A DNA stretch of 64,000 nt from Deinococcus aquatilis DSM 23025 (GTDB taxonomy: Bacteria; Deinococcota; Deinococci; Deinococcales; Deinococcaceae): positions 1 to 64,000 of the forward strand of contig NZ_KB899712.1 of assembly GCF_000378445.1 (NCBI RefSeq), written 5' to 3'. Of this stretch, positions 30,587 to 40,088 are shown piece after piece (position 1 is the first letter of the stretch; each line of letters begins with the position of its first letter). The notes beneath the pieces were generated by a model. It ran no database searches. It was not told where the DNA came from and was given only the letters and a program-made list of their open reading frames with translations. Both the position numbers and the translations under genes were made by a program.

Positions 30587-30688
30587 CCCCGGCAACCCCT
30601 CACCCCGCTGCAACCCCAGCGCCCCTCTCTGCTTCGCAGTTCTACGAGTCCTGTAGGGCGGGGGGGGAAAATAACAGGTACAGGACTC
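30587..30688. other. C-run cluster (minus-strand G4 motif) and 10-bp inverted repeat
   Basis: Five runs of CCCC lie at 30587, 30596, 30603, 30614 and 30622 with loops of 5, 3, 7 and 4 nt, a G-quadruplex pattern on the minus strand. Just after, GAGTCCTGTA (30646-30655) and TACAGGACTC (30679-30688) flank a G-run and an A-rich loop. No gene is supported in 30559-30836. Confidence 0.65.
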
Positions 30689-30800
30689 CGTTAAATCCCG
30701 TGTGATCCCCGATTCAACTGGTTGGGGTGCAATCGGAATCCAGATCAAACCGTGCTCTCTCGACTCTCTTCCCTGCTTGCACAGAGCAGTCGCCCGTCCC

Positions 30801-30828
30801 TTGCCTTCCAAATTAACCTGACTATACT
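30801..30828 (+). promoter_or_regulatory. Promoter of feoABC
   Basis: TTGCCT (30801-30806), 16-nt spacer, TATACT (30823-30828), 8 nt before the feoA ATG, so the message is nearly or fully leaderless. I could not define a clean Fur or DtxR box. Confidence 0.65.
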
Positions 30829-30836
30829 CATCGGGT

Positions 30837-31067
30837 ATGGGTGAACGGACATTGAATGCATTGCGACCCGGCGAGGCCGCCCATGTGGTAGACCTTGACC
30901 GCCTTCATCCCCTGAGGCGGCGACTGTTGGAACTGGGATTTGTGCGCGGCGCACGGGTGACGGTGGTGCGCCGCGCCCCGATGGGCGACCCGGTAGAACT
31001 GCGGGTCGGCGGCACCGATCTGGCGTTGCGGGCTGCCGATCTGCTGGGCATCCGGGTACGTGAATGA
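30837..31067 (+). CDS. feoA: Ferrous iron transport protein A
   Basis: 76 residues, an SH3-like FeoA domain: [55 protein letters not shown]. It is a small cytosolic partner of FeoB. Its stop overlaps the feoB ATG, giving coupled translation. Confidence 0.93.
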   Translation: MGERTLNALRPGEAAHVVDLDRLHPLRRRLLELGFVRGARVTVVRRAPMGDPVELRVGGTDLALRAADLLGIRVRE

Positions 31068-33307
31068 CGGCCACCGTACCTAGTAACACCATGCCGCCCG
31101 TTTCTGCCCCTTCCCGCCTGCCCGACGAGGCCGCCTGCCTGCAAACGGTGGCCCGCTTGAAGGCTGCCCACGAGCCGAGGGTGGTGGTGGTGGGCAACCC
31201 GAATACGGGCAAAACCACCCTGATCAACGCGGTGGCCGGAACCAACCTGAAGGTGGGCAACTGGGCGGGCGTCACGGTAGAAAAGCGGGAAGCGCGGCTG
31301 ACGGTGCAGGGCCGCCCGCTGCTGCTGGACCTGCCCGGAGCCTACTCGCTCAGCCCGCACACCCCCGAAGAGCTGATTACCCGCACCGCCCTGCTGGATG
31401 AAGCGCCCGACGTGATTCTGAACGTGCTGGACGCCGGAAATCTGGAACGCAACCTGTACCTGACCCTGCAACTGATGGATTTTCATGTGCCGGTGGCGGT
31501 GGCGCTGAATCTGGTAGACGAGGCACGCGAAAAAGGGCTGACGGTAGATGCCCCGGCGCTAGCACGGGTGCTGGGCGTACCCGTGATCGAAACGGTCGCC
31601 AGCAAGGGGCAGGGCACGGGCAAGCTGCTGAGCACGGCTCTGGGGGGCGCGACCCTCGGCATCGGCGTGCGCTATCCGCAGGCCATTGAAGCCGCCGCCG
31701 CCGACCTGACGGCGCGGATGGCCGAGTTGCCCACGCTGCCGCCCCACGCCCACCGCTATCTGGCACTGGCGTTGCTGGAAGGTGATCCCAGTGTGCGGGG
31801 CCGCCTGAGTGCCACCGGACACCTTCCCCTGATCGACGCCGCCGACGCGCATCTGGCCGCACTGGACGCCGATGGCATAGACGCCCTGATCGAAATTGCC
31901 GAGGCCCGCTACGCCCGCGCAGGCGACCTCGCACGGGTGGCCGTCCCGCGTGCCGAGGCGCGGCGCACCCTGTCGGAGCGGCTGGACCGGCTGGCGCTGC
32001 ATCCCCTGTTGGGCATTCCGATTTTTCTGGCGCTGGTGCTGCTGGTCTTCCGGCTCACCTTCAGCGTGGCTTCTCCGTTTGTAGACCTGATCGGCGGGCC
32101 GCTGCAAACCACGCTGGCGGGCTGGGCAGCGGCGGCGCTGGCTTGGTTTCCGCTGGGCCGTGATCTGGTGGTGGGCGCGATTATTCCCGGCGTGGGCACG
32201 GTCCTCAGCTTTCTGCCCACCCTGCTGGTGCTGTACCTCGCCATGAGTTTTCTGGAAGACAGCGGCTATATGGCCCGCGCCGCCTTCCTGATGGACAGGA
32301 TCATGCGCGGGCTGGGGCTGGATGGCCGCGCCTTCATTCCGCTGATTCTGGGCTTCGGGTGCAACGTGCCTGCTGTGAGTGCCACCCGCACGCTGGAGCG
32401 CCGCAGCGACCGCGTGGTCGTCAGCATGATCCTGCCCTTCATGAGCTGCTCGGCCCGCCTGCCCGTGTACGTGGTCTTTGCCGCCGCGCTGTTTCCGCGT
32501 GCTGGAAGCTGGATCGTGTGGAGCATGTACATTCTGGGCATGGCAGTGACCTTCGCCTTCGCGTGGGCGCTGCGCCGAACGTCGTTCCCCGCAGAGGGCG
32601 GCGGCGTGCTGCTGGAACTGCCCCCCTACCGTTTTCCCGCGTGGCGCGTACTGTGGAAACATGCCTGGCGGCGCACGGCCAGCTTTGCCAAACGGGCCAG
32701 AACAACGGTGCTGGCAACCGTAGCAGGTGTGTGGCTGCTGCTGGCGCTTCCAGCAGTGGCGGGCGGCAAATTCGCCACCGTCGCCCCTCAGGACAGCGTG
32801 TTTGGCCGCGTTTCGGAAGCGGTGTCGCCCATTTTTGCGCCGCTGGGCTTTGGCAACTGGCAGGCCACCGGCGCACTCGTGCCCGGATTTATTGCCAAGG
32901 AAGTCGTGGTGGGCACCCTCGGGCAGATCTATCTGGGCGAGCAGGCCGCGGCCCCCGCACCCCTGAGCCTGTGGGCGGGTGTGCAGGGAGCCGTGACCGC
33001 CACCTGGGACACCATCAAAACCAGCGTGAGCGCCATTCCCACGGTGTTGGCCCTGCCCAGCCTCAGCACCGATACCACCGCCGACCAGAAAACCCCGCTG
33101 GCTCAGGCTCTGGCCGCCGCGTTCACCCCGGCTGCGGGCCTGGCCTACCTCGTGTTCGTGCTGCTGTATACGCCCTGCATCGTGACGGTGGGAGCCATCG
33201 CACAGGAACACGGGCGGCGCATCGCATGGCTCACGGTGGCCTATCAGATGGGCATTGCCTGGGGCATGGGATTTCTGACCTATCAGGTGGCGCGGTTGTG
33301 GCTGTGA
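31064..33307 (+). CDS. feoB: Ferrous iron transporter B
   Basis: 747 residues. N-terminal G domain with P-loop [16 protein letters not shown] (about 45), switch [20 protein letters not shown] and NLVDEA; then the helical GDI-like region, then the FeoB membrane domain with gate motifs ([39 protein letters not shown]). The C-terminal core is complete ([15 protein letters not shown]). It imports Fe2+ across the inner membrane. It overlaps feoA and feoC by 4 bp and 1 bp respectively. Confidence 0.96.
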   Translation: MTATVPSNTMPPVSAPSRLPDEAACLQTVARLKAAHEPRVVVVGNPNTGKTTLINAVAGTNLKVGNWAGVTVEKREARLTVQGRPLLLDLPGAYSLSPHTPEELITRTALLDEAPDVILNVLDAGNLERNLYLTLQLMDFHVPVAVALNLVDEAREKGLTVDAPALARVLGVPVIETVASKGQGTGKLLSTALGGATLGIGVRYPQAIEAAAADLTARMAELPTLPPHAHRYLALALLEGDPSVRGRLSATGHLPLIDAADAHLAALDADGIDALIEIAEARYARAGDLARVAVPRAEARRTLSERLDRLALHPLLGIPIFLALVLLVFRLTFSVASPFVDLIGGPLQTTLAGWAAAALAWFPLGRDLVVGAIIPGVGTVLSFLPTLLVLYLAMSFLEDSGYMARAAFLMDRIMRGLGLDGRAFIPLILGFGCNVPAVSATRTLERRSDRVVVSMILPFMSCSARLPVYVVFAAALFPRAGSWIVWSMYILGMAVTFAFAWALRRTSFPAEGGGVLLELPPYRFPAWRVLWKHAWRRTASFAKRARTTVLATVAGVWLLLALPAVAGGKFATVAPQDSVFGRVSEAVSPIFAPLGFGNWQATGALVPGFIAKEVVVGTLGQIYLGEQAAAPAPLSLWAGVQGAVTATWDTIKTSVSAIPTVLALPSLSTDTTADQKTPLAQALAAAFTPAAGLAYLVFVLLYTPCIVTVGAIAQEHGRRIAWLTVAYQMGIAWGMGFLTYQVARLWL

Positions 33308-33624
33308 TGGCAACCCGCCCCCCTTCCTCCCCGCTGGCCGCCATCTTGCAGGCCATCGCGGGAACGCCCCGCACCCCCAGCGAACTGGCACAGGAGTTGG
33401 GCAGCACGGCAGCGGCGCTGGACGGCATGCTGCGAACCCTCTTTGCAGGCGGCTACGTGCAGGAAGCTGCCCCCGACGCCGGAGCCTGCGCCTGTGGCCC
33501 CTGTGCCCTCAAAAGTCTGTGCCGCAATGCACCGGACGGCACACCGATAGCGGCTGCGGCTCCGGCGCTGAATCTGCTGCGGCTGACGCGGCGGGGGGAA
33601 GCGTATCTGGGGAGAATTGGGTAG
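33307..33624 (+). CDS. FeoC-like winged-helix protein with cysteine cluster
   Basis: 105 residues starting on the A of the feoB TGA. The N-terminal half fits a small winged helix ([46 protein letters not shown]). [13 protein letters not shown] cluster (Cys spacing x1, x2, x5) follows, as in Fe-S or iron-sensing FeoC proteins. The C-terminal third resembles a further helix pair. FeoC is proposed to protect or regulate FeoB. Position and motif make the assignment good, although similarity to enterobacterial FeoC is low. Confidence 0.75.
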   Translation: MATRPPSSPLAAILQAIAGTPRTPSELAQELGSTAAALDGMLRTLFAGGYVQEAAPDAGACACGPCALKSLCRNAPDGTPIAAAAPALNLLRLTRRGEAYLGRIG

Positions 33625-33726
33625 TGGGATGTGGGCCGTAGGGTGTGGGAAAGGCGAACAGCAGAACGTGGATCGTAGATCGTGGAAAAAGCCCTGCCTA
33701 CGATCCACGTTCCACGATCCCTACGC
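33621..33726 (+). repeat. Double heptad-repeat tract, palindromic
   Basis: A first tract (GTAGTGG, GATGTGG, GCCGTAG, GGTGTGG, 33621-33648) overlaps the feoC stop. A second (GAACGTG GATCGTA at 33664-33677 plus GATCGTG) pairs perfectly over 14 bp with 33699-33712 and continues as complementary 7-mers to the stop codon of the convergent phosphoesterase. Confidence 0.8.
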
Positions 33727-34431
33727 TCCATCCCCCGTATCCAGCAACAGCTTGGGCCGAAACTTCAGCCCATCGGCGGCCACCAGATGCGCCGGAATGC
33801 CTGCCACCTGACTGATGGCCCGCTCAGGCGGCACGCCGTGCAGGTGGCCGTACACGATCAGGTCGGGCTGGGCCGCCGCGATCACGTCGATCAGCGGGTT
33901 GGGCGGGTAGGGCGGCGCGGCGGGCGGGTAGTGCAGCATCATCAGCAGGTGGTCGCCGGGTTGCCGGAGGGCCTGGGCAGCTTTCACGCTCAGGCTCAGG
34001 CGTTCGGCTTCACGGGTCAGCAGGCGCTCGTCTTCGGCATTCAGCGCCTCATGTCCGGGCGTGATCCAACCGCGTGAGCCGCACACCACCACGTTTTCCA
34101 CCCGCACGGCGTCATTGACCACCGCCAGCATTCGGGGCGGCAGTGCAGCACGCAGGCGGCTGGCAGTAGGCCACCAGTAATCATGGTTGCCGCGCAGCAG
34201 CACCTTGGTTCCCGGCAACTCCGCCACCACGCTCAGATCGGTCATGGCGTCGTTCAGGCGCATGGCCCAGGACAGGTCGCCGGGCAACAGCACCACGTCT
34301 TCTTCCCGCACCAGTTCGCGCCAGTGTGCCCAGATCGCGTCTGGATGGCCTGCCCACTGCGGCCCAAACACCGTCATGGGCTTGGGAATCACGGTGGCAA
34401 GGTGCAGATCGGCAATGGCAAACACGCGCAT
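33721..34431 (-). CDS. Metallophosphoesterase
   Basis: 236 residues, calcineurin-like phosphoesterase fold. Metal-binding motifs in order: [34 protein letters not shown] and YGHLHG, spaced as in the YkuE/single-domain family. N terminus taken at ATG 34431, where the fold begins and a GGAG Shine-Dalgarno lies about 8 nt upstream. Substrate unknown; related proteins act on cyclic nucleotides or nucleotide-sugar pyrophosphates. Confidence 0.88.
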   Translation of the reverse strand: MRVFAIADLHLATVIPKPMTVFGPQWAGHPDAIWAHWRELVREEDVVLLPGDLSWAMRLNDAMTDLSVVAELPGTKVLLRGNHDYWWPTASRLRAALPPRMLAVVNDAVRVENVVVCGSRGWITPGHEALNAEDERLLTREAERLSLSVKAAQALRQPGDHLLMMLHYPPAAPPYPPNPLIDVIAAAQPDLIVYGHLHGVPPERAISQVAGIPAHLVAADGLKFRPKLLLDTGDGA

Positions 34432-34495
34432 AAACACACTCCGGCAAAGATTAAGGACAGACGGGCAACAGCATAGCCCATACCGTCCGGGCCAC

Positions 34496-34522
34496 AAAAA
34501 AAACCCCCCCACGAAGGGGAGG
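34496..34522 (-). terminator. Terminator of tRNA-Pro
   Basis: On the minus strand CCTCCCC pairs with GGGGGGG around TTCGT and is followed by eight T residues. Confidence 0.85.
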
Positions 34523-34529
34523 CTTCCGG

Positions 34530-34608
<79 letters not shown>

Positions 34609-34652
34609 ATTCCACGGCCCGCTACGGCAAAAGCCGTATTGGTGCGTCCGGC

Positions 34653-34681
34653 AGTTTACGCGGGCCGGAAAGGGGTGTCAA
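34653..34681 (-). promoter_or_regulatory. Promoter of tRNA-Pro
   Basis: TTGACA (34681-34676), 17-nt spacer, TAAACT (34658-34653) on the minus strand. A short ACGGCaaaaGCCGT hairpin lies in the 5' leader before the tRNA. Confidence 0.85.
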
Positions 34682-34783
34682 GCAAGCTGGAAGCAGGCCA
34701 AACGGCTGATGGGGTGGACGTTGATAAGCCAATCCCTCTCGGCGTCAAAGGGGCTAAAGGTCCAAGGTTTGTTGCTCTGCTTA

Positions 34784-34810
34784 GACCCTTCGACCCTGGA
34801 CCCTCAGACC
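34784..34810 (+). repeat. GACC-type short periodic repeat
   Basis: GACC recurs at 34784, 34792, 34799 and 34807 (spacing 8, 7, 8), just after the recX stop. The surrounding 34740-34815 resembles, in reverse complement, the stretch at 39998-40075. It is a looser relative of the heptad tracts. Confidence 0.45.
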
Positions 34811-34829
34811 ACCTCCATCCCCAAACGCC

Positions 34830-35408
34830 CTACTCATCCTCATCGGTAAATTCCGGCTCCACGGCATCTTCGTCGTCTATCTGTTCGGCGCTGACCTCGC
34901 GGATGGCATTCCAGATCACGGAGCCGGGAAAGCCGCGCCGTGCCAGAAAGCCGTAGGCACTGGAACGGGGATCGCGCTTGCGGCTGAGGCTGGGCCAGCG
35001 GCGGCTCAGGAGTTCGGTGGCGGCGGCCTGCTCGTCGTCTGGGTCGCGGGCCAGCATGGTTTCATCGATCAGCGGGGCCGTTACTCCCCGGCGTTTGAGG
35101 GTCTGGCGCACCCGGAATCCGCCGATGCCGCGCCGTGATCCCTCGGCCTGCGCCACCTGTGCATCGTCCTGATAGCCCAGCTCCTGCACGCGCTCCAGCA
35201 CTTCCTGTACCAGCGCCTCGTCATCGCTGCGGCGCTCCAACTTGCCCCGCAGTTCGGCGGCGGTCAGCGCCCGTGCGCCCAGTGCGCGGAAGGCGTAAGC
35301 CAACAGATTGTCGCGGGCTTCTTCGGGGGTGGGGGTGCGGGCAGGCTTGACGGGCTGTTCGCCGCCCAAGTCGGCTGCGGCACGTGGTTTTCGGGGCCGG
35401 AACGTCAC
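34830..35408 (-). CDS. recX: RecX-type regulator of RecA
   Basis: 192 residues from GTG 35408. Three-helix RecX repeats are visible: [47 protein letters not shown] and [22 protein letters not shown], then [27 protein letters not shown]. The tail is acidic ([18 protein letters not shown]). RecX inhibits RecA filaments, relevant to the known recombination repair of this genus. ATG 35435 would add nine residues; I favour the GTG because TAAACT (35421-35416) lies 7 nt before it. Confidence 0.87.
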   Translation of the reverse strand: MTFRPRKPRAAADLGGEQPVKPARTPTPEEARDNLLAYAFRALGARALTAAELRGKLERRSDDEALVQEVLERVQELGYQDDAQVAQAEGSRRGIGGFRVRQTLKRRGVTAPLIDETMLARDPDDEQAAATELLSRRWPSLSRKRDPRSSAYGFLARRGFPGSVIWNAIREVSAEQIDDEDAVEPEFTDEDE

Positions 35409-35425
35409 GCCCGCCAGTTTACCGC

Positions 35426-35454
35426 TTGACCGCATCAGGCATACCGGATACAGT
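35426..35454 (+). promoter_or_regulatory. Promoter of rpsT
   Basis: TTGACC (35426-35431), 17-nt spacer, TACAGT (35449-35454). It predicts a leader of about 175 nt before the rpsT start, long enough for translational feedback. It overlaps the 5' end of the divergent recX. Confidence 0.65.
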
Positions 35455-35636
35455 AACGAAGTTGCCCATTTTGCCCCCAGATCATTCCTGGGCCACATGG
35501 ATGACCCCAAAGCAGACCCAGCGTGGTCTGAAGCGGGTGCGCCGAAGGCGATTCGATTGCCCGGTGCGTCGAGTTCCCCAGCGTGGGAACCGCCCCGAAT
35601 GCACAGATTGTGCGCGGGAGAACAAGGAGAACGAAC

Positions 35637-35918
35637 ATGGCCCTACGTCACAAGTCTGCCCAGAAACGCCACCGCCAGAGCCTCAAGCGCCGCATGCTGA
35701 ACCGCAGCCGCAAGAGCACCATCAAGACCTTTGTGAAGAAGGCCGTTGAAGCTGCTCAGCAGAATGTGGCCGACGCCGCCGCCGTACAGAGCAAGGCCGA
35801 GAGCCTGATCGACAAGGCCGCCAAGGGCAGTACCCTGCACAAGAACACTGCCGCCCGCAAGAAGAGCCGCCTCGCTAAAGCCATCAACAAGGCCAAGGCC
35901 GCAGCCGAGCAAGCCTAA
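35637..35918 (+). CDS. rpsT: 30S ribosomal protein S20
   Basis: 93 residues, lysine- and arginine-rich, all-helical: [69 protein letters not shown]. This is S20, which binds 16S rRNA. ATG 35637 follows an AAGGAGA Shine-Dalgarno at the right distance. Strong terminator after it. Confidence 0.97.
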   Translation: MALRHKSAQKRHRQSLKRRMLNRSRKSTIKTFVKKAVEAAQQNVADAAAVQSKAESLIDKAAKGSTLHKNTAARKKSRLAKAINKAKAAAEQA

Positions 35919-35931
35919 GCAACACGAACTT

Positions 35932-35970
35932 AAGCAGGGCCGACGCACTTTGAAGCGTCGGCCCTGCTTT
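35932..35970 (+). terminator. Terminator of rpsT
   Basis: A perfect 15-bp stem (35932-35946 with 35955-35969) with an 8-nt loop ends in a short T stretch. Confidence 0.9.
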
Positions 35971-36019
35971 CATGTATTGGCGTTGCCAACCCCGTTGCTT
36001 GCGCGACCGCTACCCTCTC

Positions 36020-36484
36020 TCAGTCAGCCAGATACCGCAGAAACTCGCGCATGGCGTTTACACAGGGGCTGCCTTCAAATTCGGCGCTGCTGCCCGTGAC
36101 AGTTCGCAGAATGCCGCTGTCGCTGAGGTAGAGCTGGCTGATTCGGTAGGTAACGCCGCTTTCCTCGTAGGAATACGAGGCCAGGATGCTCCATGCTCCA
36201 GCGCGGTCTACGGGTTGCGTGACCACTTCGCGCACCTTGCGGGCGCTGAGTTTGGATTGCAGTTGCAGAGCGAAGACGCGGGCCTGATCCTGCGTCTTGA
36301 ACGCCGGGAAAGCCTGCCCGTGCTTTTCTTCGCGCAGCAGACACGCACCTGCTTCGTCCACCCACTCGTTGGCATTCCCTGCAACAGGCGTCCAACCCGT
36401 CATGGGCACGATCAGGGCCTGTGCTGGGACAACACCAAGAGCGGCGGTGGTCAGCAGGGTGGCAAGCAGGGTGCGGGCAGACAT
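36020..36484 (-). CDS. Exported hypothetical protein
   Basis: 154 residues. Signal peptide MSARTLLATLLTTAALGVVPAQA with a likely cleavage after AQA. The mature part holds two cysteines far apart (GACLLRE and GSPCVNAM) that could form a disulfide, and a beta-rich middle (WSILASYSYEESGVTYRISQLYLSDSG). I do not recognise the family. Single gene, convergent with rpsT. Confidence 0.75.
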   Translation of the reverse strand: MSARTLLATLLTTAALGVVPAQALIVPMTGWTPVAGNANEWVDEAGACLLREEKHGQAFPAFKTQDQARVFALQLQSKLSARKVREVVTQPVDRAGAWSILASYSYEESGVTYRISQLYLSDSGILRTVTGSSAEFEGSPCVNAMREFLRYLAD

Positions 36485-36636
36485 GATTCCTTCAGGCTAA
36501 CAGGTCGGTTATGACAAGCTTGGGATACTTCTCATCAAGTCTGAGGCTCTACTTAAGTTTACGGAGGGTCATTCCAGGATGGATCAGGCAGTACAAACAG
36601 CGAAAGCAGAATGACAGCGTGCCGACTCTGTCCTCT

Positions 36637-37281
36637 TCAAGAGGTCGACGCATTCAGCCGAGCCTCCAGACCTGCCCTGACGCCCTGCCATTCCTCCCGC
36701 ACAATGCTGAACATGACGCTATCCCGCGCAAAACCATCGGGGCGCACCTGAAACTGGCGCAACGTGCCCTCCTGCACTGCTCCGAGCTTGCGCATGGCGG
36801 CGAGGCTGCGGGCATTGCGGGCGTCTACCTTGAAATGGACCCGGTTGGCCCCTAACACCTCGAAGGCGCGGGTCAGCAGAAGCAGTTTGGATTCTGGATT
36901 GACCACGCCCCCGCGTGCGGCGGGCAGCAGCATCGTGCCGATTTCCACCCAGCGGTCACTGGTCTTGACTTCGCTGTAGCTGATGCGGCCCACGGCCCGG
37001 CCATCCAGCAGCACGGCCCAGTTGATGCGGTTCGGCAGCGCATTCAGCCGCGTGATGTAATCGGCCCACGCCTGCACAGTCGCGGCTTCCGGCCCGCCCC
37101 GCGCCAACATCGCCACCGTATCAGCATCGGCCCCCGCGTTCAGCGCCTCCGCATGGGCTTCGGTCAGGGCTTCCAGCGTCACGAATCGCCCCGGCAGGGT
37201 GGGAGCCAGCAGCCACTCGGCGGGAGGGGCGGGTGCGGCAGGCAGAGAAACGACAGACAACAAAACAGGCGCATCGCTCAT
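36637..37281 (-). CDS. GNAT acetyltransferase, RimJ/RimL-like
   Basis: 214 residues. GNAT core: LPGRFVTLEALTEAHAEAL, VGRISYSEVKTSDRWVEIGTMLLPAARGGVVNPESKLLLLTRAFEVLGANRVHFKVDARNARSLAAMRKLGAVQEGTLR. The last stretch is the typical RimJ/RimL motif. Likely acetylates a protein N terminus or small amine with acetyl-CoA. No neighbour points to a substrate. Confidence 0.87.
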   Translation of the reverse strand: MSDAPVLLSVVSLPAAPAPPAEWLLAPTLPGRFVTLEALTEAHAEALNAGADADTVAMLARGGPEAATVQAWADYITRLNALPNRINWAVLLDGRAVGRISYSEVKTSDRWVEIGTMLLPAARGGVVNPESKLLLLTRAFEVLGANRVHFKVDARNARSLAAMRKLGAVQEGTLRQFQVRPDGFARDSVMFSIVREEWQGVRAGLEARLNASTS

Positions 37282-37337
37282 GGGAAGAACGATACGCCGG
37301 AGTGGGTGACGCGGTAGACACCGCCACCTGAAAAGCT

Positions 37338-37934
37338 CTACTTGCTGACCCGTTGCCGCCCGGTCATGGCGCGGCCCAGCGTGACTTCGTCGGCGTATTC
37401 CAGTGCGCCGCCCACGGGCAGACCGTAGGCGATGCGGCTCACCACTGCGCCCAGTGGCTCCAGCAGACGCTGCAAATACAGCGCGGTGGCGTCGCCCTCC
37501 ACGGTGGTTCCGGTAGCCAGAATAACTTCCATGCCGCTCTGCACACGCGGCAGCAGGGGCCGGATATGCAGTTTGTCGGGGCCGACGCCGTTCATAGGAC
37601 TCAGCACGCCGTGCAGCACGTGATACAGCCCCCGATATTCGCCGCTGCGCTCAATGGCGATCACGTCGCCGGGTTCTTCGACCACGGCGATCAGATTCTG
37701 GTCGCGGTTGGGATCGCTGCACACGTCACAGCGGTCTGCATCGGTGATGTTGAAGCAGATGGGGCACACATGCAGGTCACGTTTGGCCGACAGCAGCGCC
37801 CCGGCCAGCCGCTCTATATCTTCGCGGGGCTGCTCGAACAGGTGAAAGGCGAGGCGCTGGGCACTCTTGGGGCCAATTCCCGGCAGGCGCGAAAGCTCGC
37901 GGATCAGGGCCACGAGGGAGGGAGGATATTTCAT
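37338..37934 (-). CDS. recR: Recombination protein RecR
   Basis: 198 residues. Helix-hairpin-helix LSRLPGIGPKSAQRLAFHL, a Cys4 zinc motif CPICFNITDADRCDVC, and a Toprim domain (LIAVVEEPGDVIAIERSGEYRGLYHVLHG, VILATGTTVEGDATALYLQRLL). RecR with RecO and RecF loads RecA on gapped DNA, the main recombination route in Deinococcus, which lacks RecBC. It follows ybaB by 31 nt, a common pairing. Confidence 0.96.
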   Translation of the reverse strand: MKYPPSLVALIRELSRLPGIGPKSAQRLAFHLFEQPREDIERLAGALLSAKRDLHVCPICFNITDADRCDVCSDPNRDQNLIAVVEEPGDVIAIERSGEYRGLYHVLHGVLSPMNGVGPDKLHIRPLLPRVQSGMEVILATGTTVEGDATALYLQRLLEPLGAVVSRIAYGLPVGGALEYADEVTLGRAMTGRQRVSK

Positions 37935-37965
37935 GCCTCTCCCCTGTCAGTTGCCAGACGCCCGC

Positions 37966-38256
37966 TCAAAATCCGGGCAGGCCCAGCCCGCGTGTGGCGT
38001 CCTGTTGCAGGGCGTCGGCTTTGGCCGTGGCATCCTGCATCGCCACCAGAATCAGGTCTTCGAGGGCTTCCACGTCGTCCGGGTCAACGGCCTCGGGCTT
38101 GATTTTCAGGGCCGTGATTTTTCCGTGCCCGGTCATGGTCACCGTGACCAGCCCGCTGGCCGTGCCTTCCACCGACTGCGCGGCGAGGTTGTCCTGAATT
38201 TTGGCAGCGGCGGCCTGAGCCTGCTGCATCTGCTTCATCAATTTTTTCATGTCCAT
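37966..38256 (-). CDS. YbaB/EbfC family nucleoid-associated protein
   Basis: 96 residues beginning MDMKKLMKQMQQAQAAAAKIQDNLAAQSVEG, with the central GKITALKIKPEAVDPDDVEALEDLILVAMQDATAKA and the usual Gly-rich end. It forms dimers that bind DNA. Same operon as recR. TAGAAT (38273-38268) lies 11 nt upstream of ATG 38256 on the minus strand. Confidence 0.93.
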   Translation of the reverse strand: MDMKKLMKQMQQAQAAAAKIQDNLAAQSVEGTASGLVTVTMTGHGKITALKIKPEAVDPDDVEALEDLILVAMQDATAKADALQQDATRGLGLPGF

Positions 38257-38300
38257 AACTACCGCCCATTCTAACGGGCAGAGGGTGGATAAAAAGTGCA

Positions 38301-38363
38301 GAGCGTAGACCGTGGAGGGTGGGCCGGGATCACACGATCCACGCTCCACCTCCCCTTTCCCAC
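38301..38363 (+). repeat. Heptad-repeat tract with opposing arm
   Basis: GAGCGTA, GACCGTG, GAGGGTG (38301-38321) face GATCCAC, GCTCCAC, CTCCCCT, TTCCCAC (38336-38363). It lies between the ybaB and thiolase promoters. Confidence 0.7.
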
Positions 38364-38380
38364 GACCTGTCCCGCCATGC

Positions 38381-38411
38381 CTAACGCCCGTTAGTTTTCC
38401 TACGCTATGCT
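38381..38411 (+). promoter_or_regulatory. Operator-promoter of the thiolase gene
   Basis: The palindrome CTAACGCCCGTTAG (38381-38394) covers the expected -35 region; TATGCT (38406-38411) follows, 6 nt before the ATG. The same palindrome at the same distance precedes the gene at 41702. It looks like a TetR-type repressor site. Confidence 0.75.
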
Positions 38412-38417
38412 TGCCAC

Positions 38418-39596
38418 ATGAACAAAGCAGTCATTGTGGCGGCCTCGCGCACGCCGACGGGCAAGTTTCTGGGGGCGCTGGAATCGGTGCGGGCGGTGGA
38501 ACTGGGAAGCATCACGCTGGCCGAAACGCTGCGGCGGGCCGGAATTCCTGCTGAATTGATCGAAGAAGTGATCATGGGTCAGGTCGTGCAGGCGGGCTGC
38601 GGGCAAAACCCGGCGCGGCAGGCGGCGTTGGCGGCGGGCCTGAGCAATGAAGTGGGGGCGCTGACCATCAACAAAGTGTGTGGCAGCGGCCTGAAAGCCG
38701 TGATTCTGGCGGCCCAGAGCATCCGGGCAGGAGACCAGTCGGCGGTGCTGGCGGGCGGCATGGAATCCATGAGCAACGCGCCGCACCTGTTGCCGGGAGC
38801 ACGCAAAGGCTACCGCCTCGGCCATGCACAGGTGCTGGACGCCAACACCCAGGACGGGCTGTGGTGCTCCATCAACGATGAGGGCATGGGCCTGACCGGA
38901 GAGCGCGTGGCCGACAAATACGCGATTACGCGCGACGAGCAGGACGCCTACGCCACCGCCAGCCACCAGAAAGCCATTGCCGCGCAGGGGGCCGGACGCT
39001 TTGCCGAAGAAATCGTACCCGTGACCGTGAAAGGCCGCAAGGGTGACACCGTGGTAGACGCCGACGAAGGCCCCCGCGCCGATACCAGCGCCGAAACCTT
39101 GGGCCGCCTGAAACCCGCCTTCCGCAAAGACGGTTCGGTGACGGCAGGCAACGCCCCCGGCCTGAACGACGGCGCAGCCAGCCTGCTGGTCATGTCGGAA
39201 GAAGCTGCCGCCGCACACGGCCTGAAGCCTCTGGCCGAAATTACCGGGTACGCCACGGGCGGTCTTGCCCCCGAATGGGTGATGATGACCCCCGTGCCCG
39301 CCACCCAGAAGCTGCTGAAGAATCTGGGCATGGGCGTGGAAGACGTAGACCTCTGGGAGCTGAACGAGGCATTCAGCGTGCAGAGCCTCGCCGTGAGCCG
39401 TGAACTGGGCCTCGACCCCGCCCGCGTGAACGTGAACGGCGGCGCGGTGGCGCTGGGCCACCCCATCGGCGCTTCGGGCGCACGCATTCTGGTGACACTG
39501 CTGCACGCCCTGAAGGAGCAGAACAAGGAAACGGGCGTGGCAACGCTGTGCATGGGCGGCGGCAACGGGCTGGCGCTGGCTGTTCGGCGCGTGTAG
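38418..39596 (+). CDS. Acetyl-CoA acetyltransferase (thiolase)
   Basis: 392 residues. Nucleophile Cys in [18 protein letters not shown] (about 90), then [26 protein letters not shown] with the catalytic His, and [12 protein letters not shown] with the second catalytic Cys near the C terminus. It interconverts acetyl-CoA and acetoacetyl-CoA or cleaves 3-ketoacyl-CoA. With the downstream 3-hydroxyacyl-CoA dehydrogenase it suggests beta-oxidation or ketobutyryl metabolism. Expression is probably leaderless and under the CTAACG operator. Confidence 0.94.
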   Translation: MNKAVIVAASRTPTGKFLGALESVRAVELGSITLAETLRRAGIPAELIEEVIMGQVVQAGCGQNPARQAALAAGLSNEVGALTINKVCGSGLKAVILAAQSIRAGDQSAVLAGGMESMSNAPHLLPGARKGYRLGHAQVLDANTQDGLWCSINDEGMGLTGERVADKYAITRDEQDAYATASHQKAIAAQGAGRFAEEIVPVTVKGRKGDTVVDADEGPRADTSAETLGRLKPAFRKDGSVTAGNAPGLNDGAASLLVMSEEAAAAHGLKPLAEITGYATGGLAPEWVMMTPVPATQKLLKNLGMGVEDVDLWELNEAFSVQSLAVSRELGLDPARVNVNGGAVALGHPIGASGARILVTLLHALKEQNKETGVATLCMGGGNGLALAVRRV

Positions 39597-39678
39597 GGGC
39601 GGGTCTGAGGTGGTGTGGGGGCAGGCTCTTGTCTTAAACCCTCGACCCCTACACCTCCCCGACCCGTAGACTTGCCCT

Positions 39679-39993
39679 ATGACCGCACCCACCCTCTGGA
39701 TCATCCAAAGCCGCTACCTCAAAACAGGCGACGAGCTGGCCGCCATCACGCCGCTGCACCGCGCCTGGCTGGATCAGCACTATGTCAGCGGGTTGTTTCT
39801 GGTGTCGGGCCGCATGTTGGACGGTACAGGCGGCATCTTGCTGGGCCGTGCCGACAGTCAGGCGCAACTGGAAGATGTCTTCAAGGATGATCCGTTTGTG
39901 GTCAACGGGTGCAGCGAGTACACCTACACGCCGTTTACGCCCGTCAAGCGCGGGAAAACGCTGGAACTGGACGGCGTGGCACTGGTGGAGTGA
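39679..39993 (+). CDS. YciI-family protein
   Basis: 104 residues, a dimeric alpha/beta (ferredoxin-like) YciI fold: LWIIQSRYLKTGDELAAITPLHRAWLDQHYVSGLFLVSGRM, GGILLGRADSQAQLEDVFKDDPFVVNG. The His-Asp pair of the family appears as PLHRAWLD. Function unknown. TAGACT (39667-39672) sits 6 nt before the ATG. Confidence 0.85.
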   Translation: MTAPTLWIIQSRYLKTGDELAAITPLHRAWLDQHYVSGLFLVSGRMLDGTGGILLGRADSQAQLEDVFKDDPFVVNGCSEYTYTPFTPVKRGKTLELDGVALVE

Positions 39994-39997
39994 AAAA

Positions 39998-40018
39998 GTC
40001 TGAGAGTCGAGGGTCTGA
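39998..40018 (+). repeat. Short heptad-repeat tract
   Basis: GTCTGAG, AGTCGAG, GGTCTGA, 4 nt after the YciI stop. A facing CTTGACC-type arm lies at about 40055-40072. Confidence 0.5.
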
Positions 40019-40088
40019 GGGCAACAAGGAAACGCAGCAGCCCAACACCTTAGCCCCTTGACCTTTAGACCAAACCCAAGGAGCAACA

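Noticed and set aside
31559..33391. A 610-residue minus-strand frame opposite feoB
   Set aside because: Composition is Gly/Gln/His/Arg-rich and lacks motifs, while feoB on the other strand has every family signature.
33621..33726. Heptad tracts as CRISPR repeats
   Set aside because: Units are 7 bp, degenerate and without spacers.
38418..38420. CTAACG palindrome as part of a radiation-response (RDRM) site
   Set aside because: It does not match the longer RDRM palindrome known from Deinococcus, and neither linked gene is a DNA repair gene. No RDRM was seen anywhere in the window.
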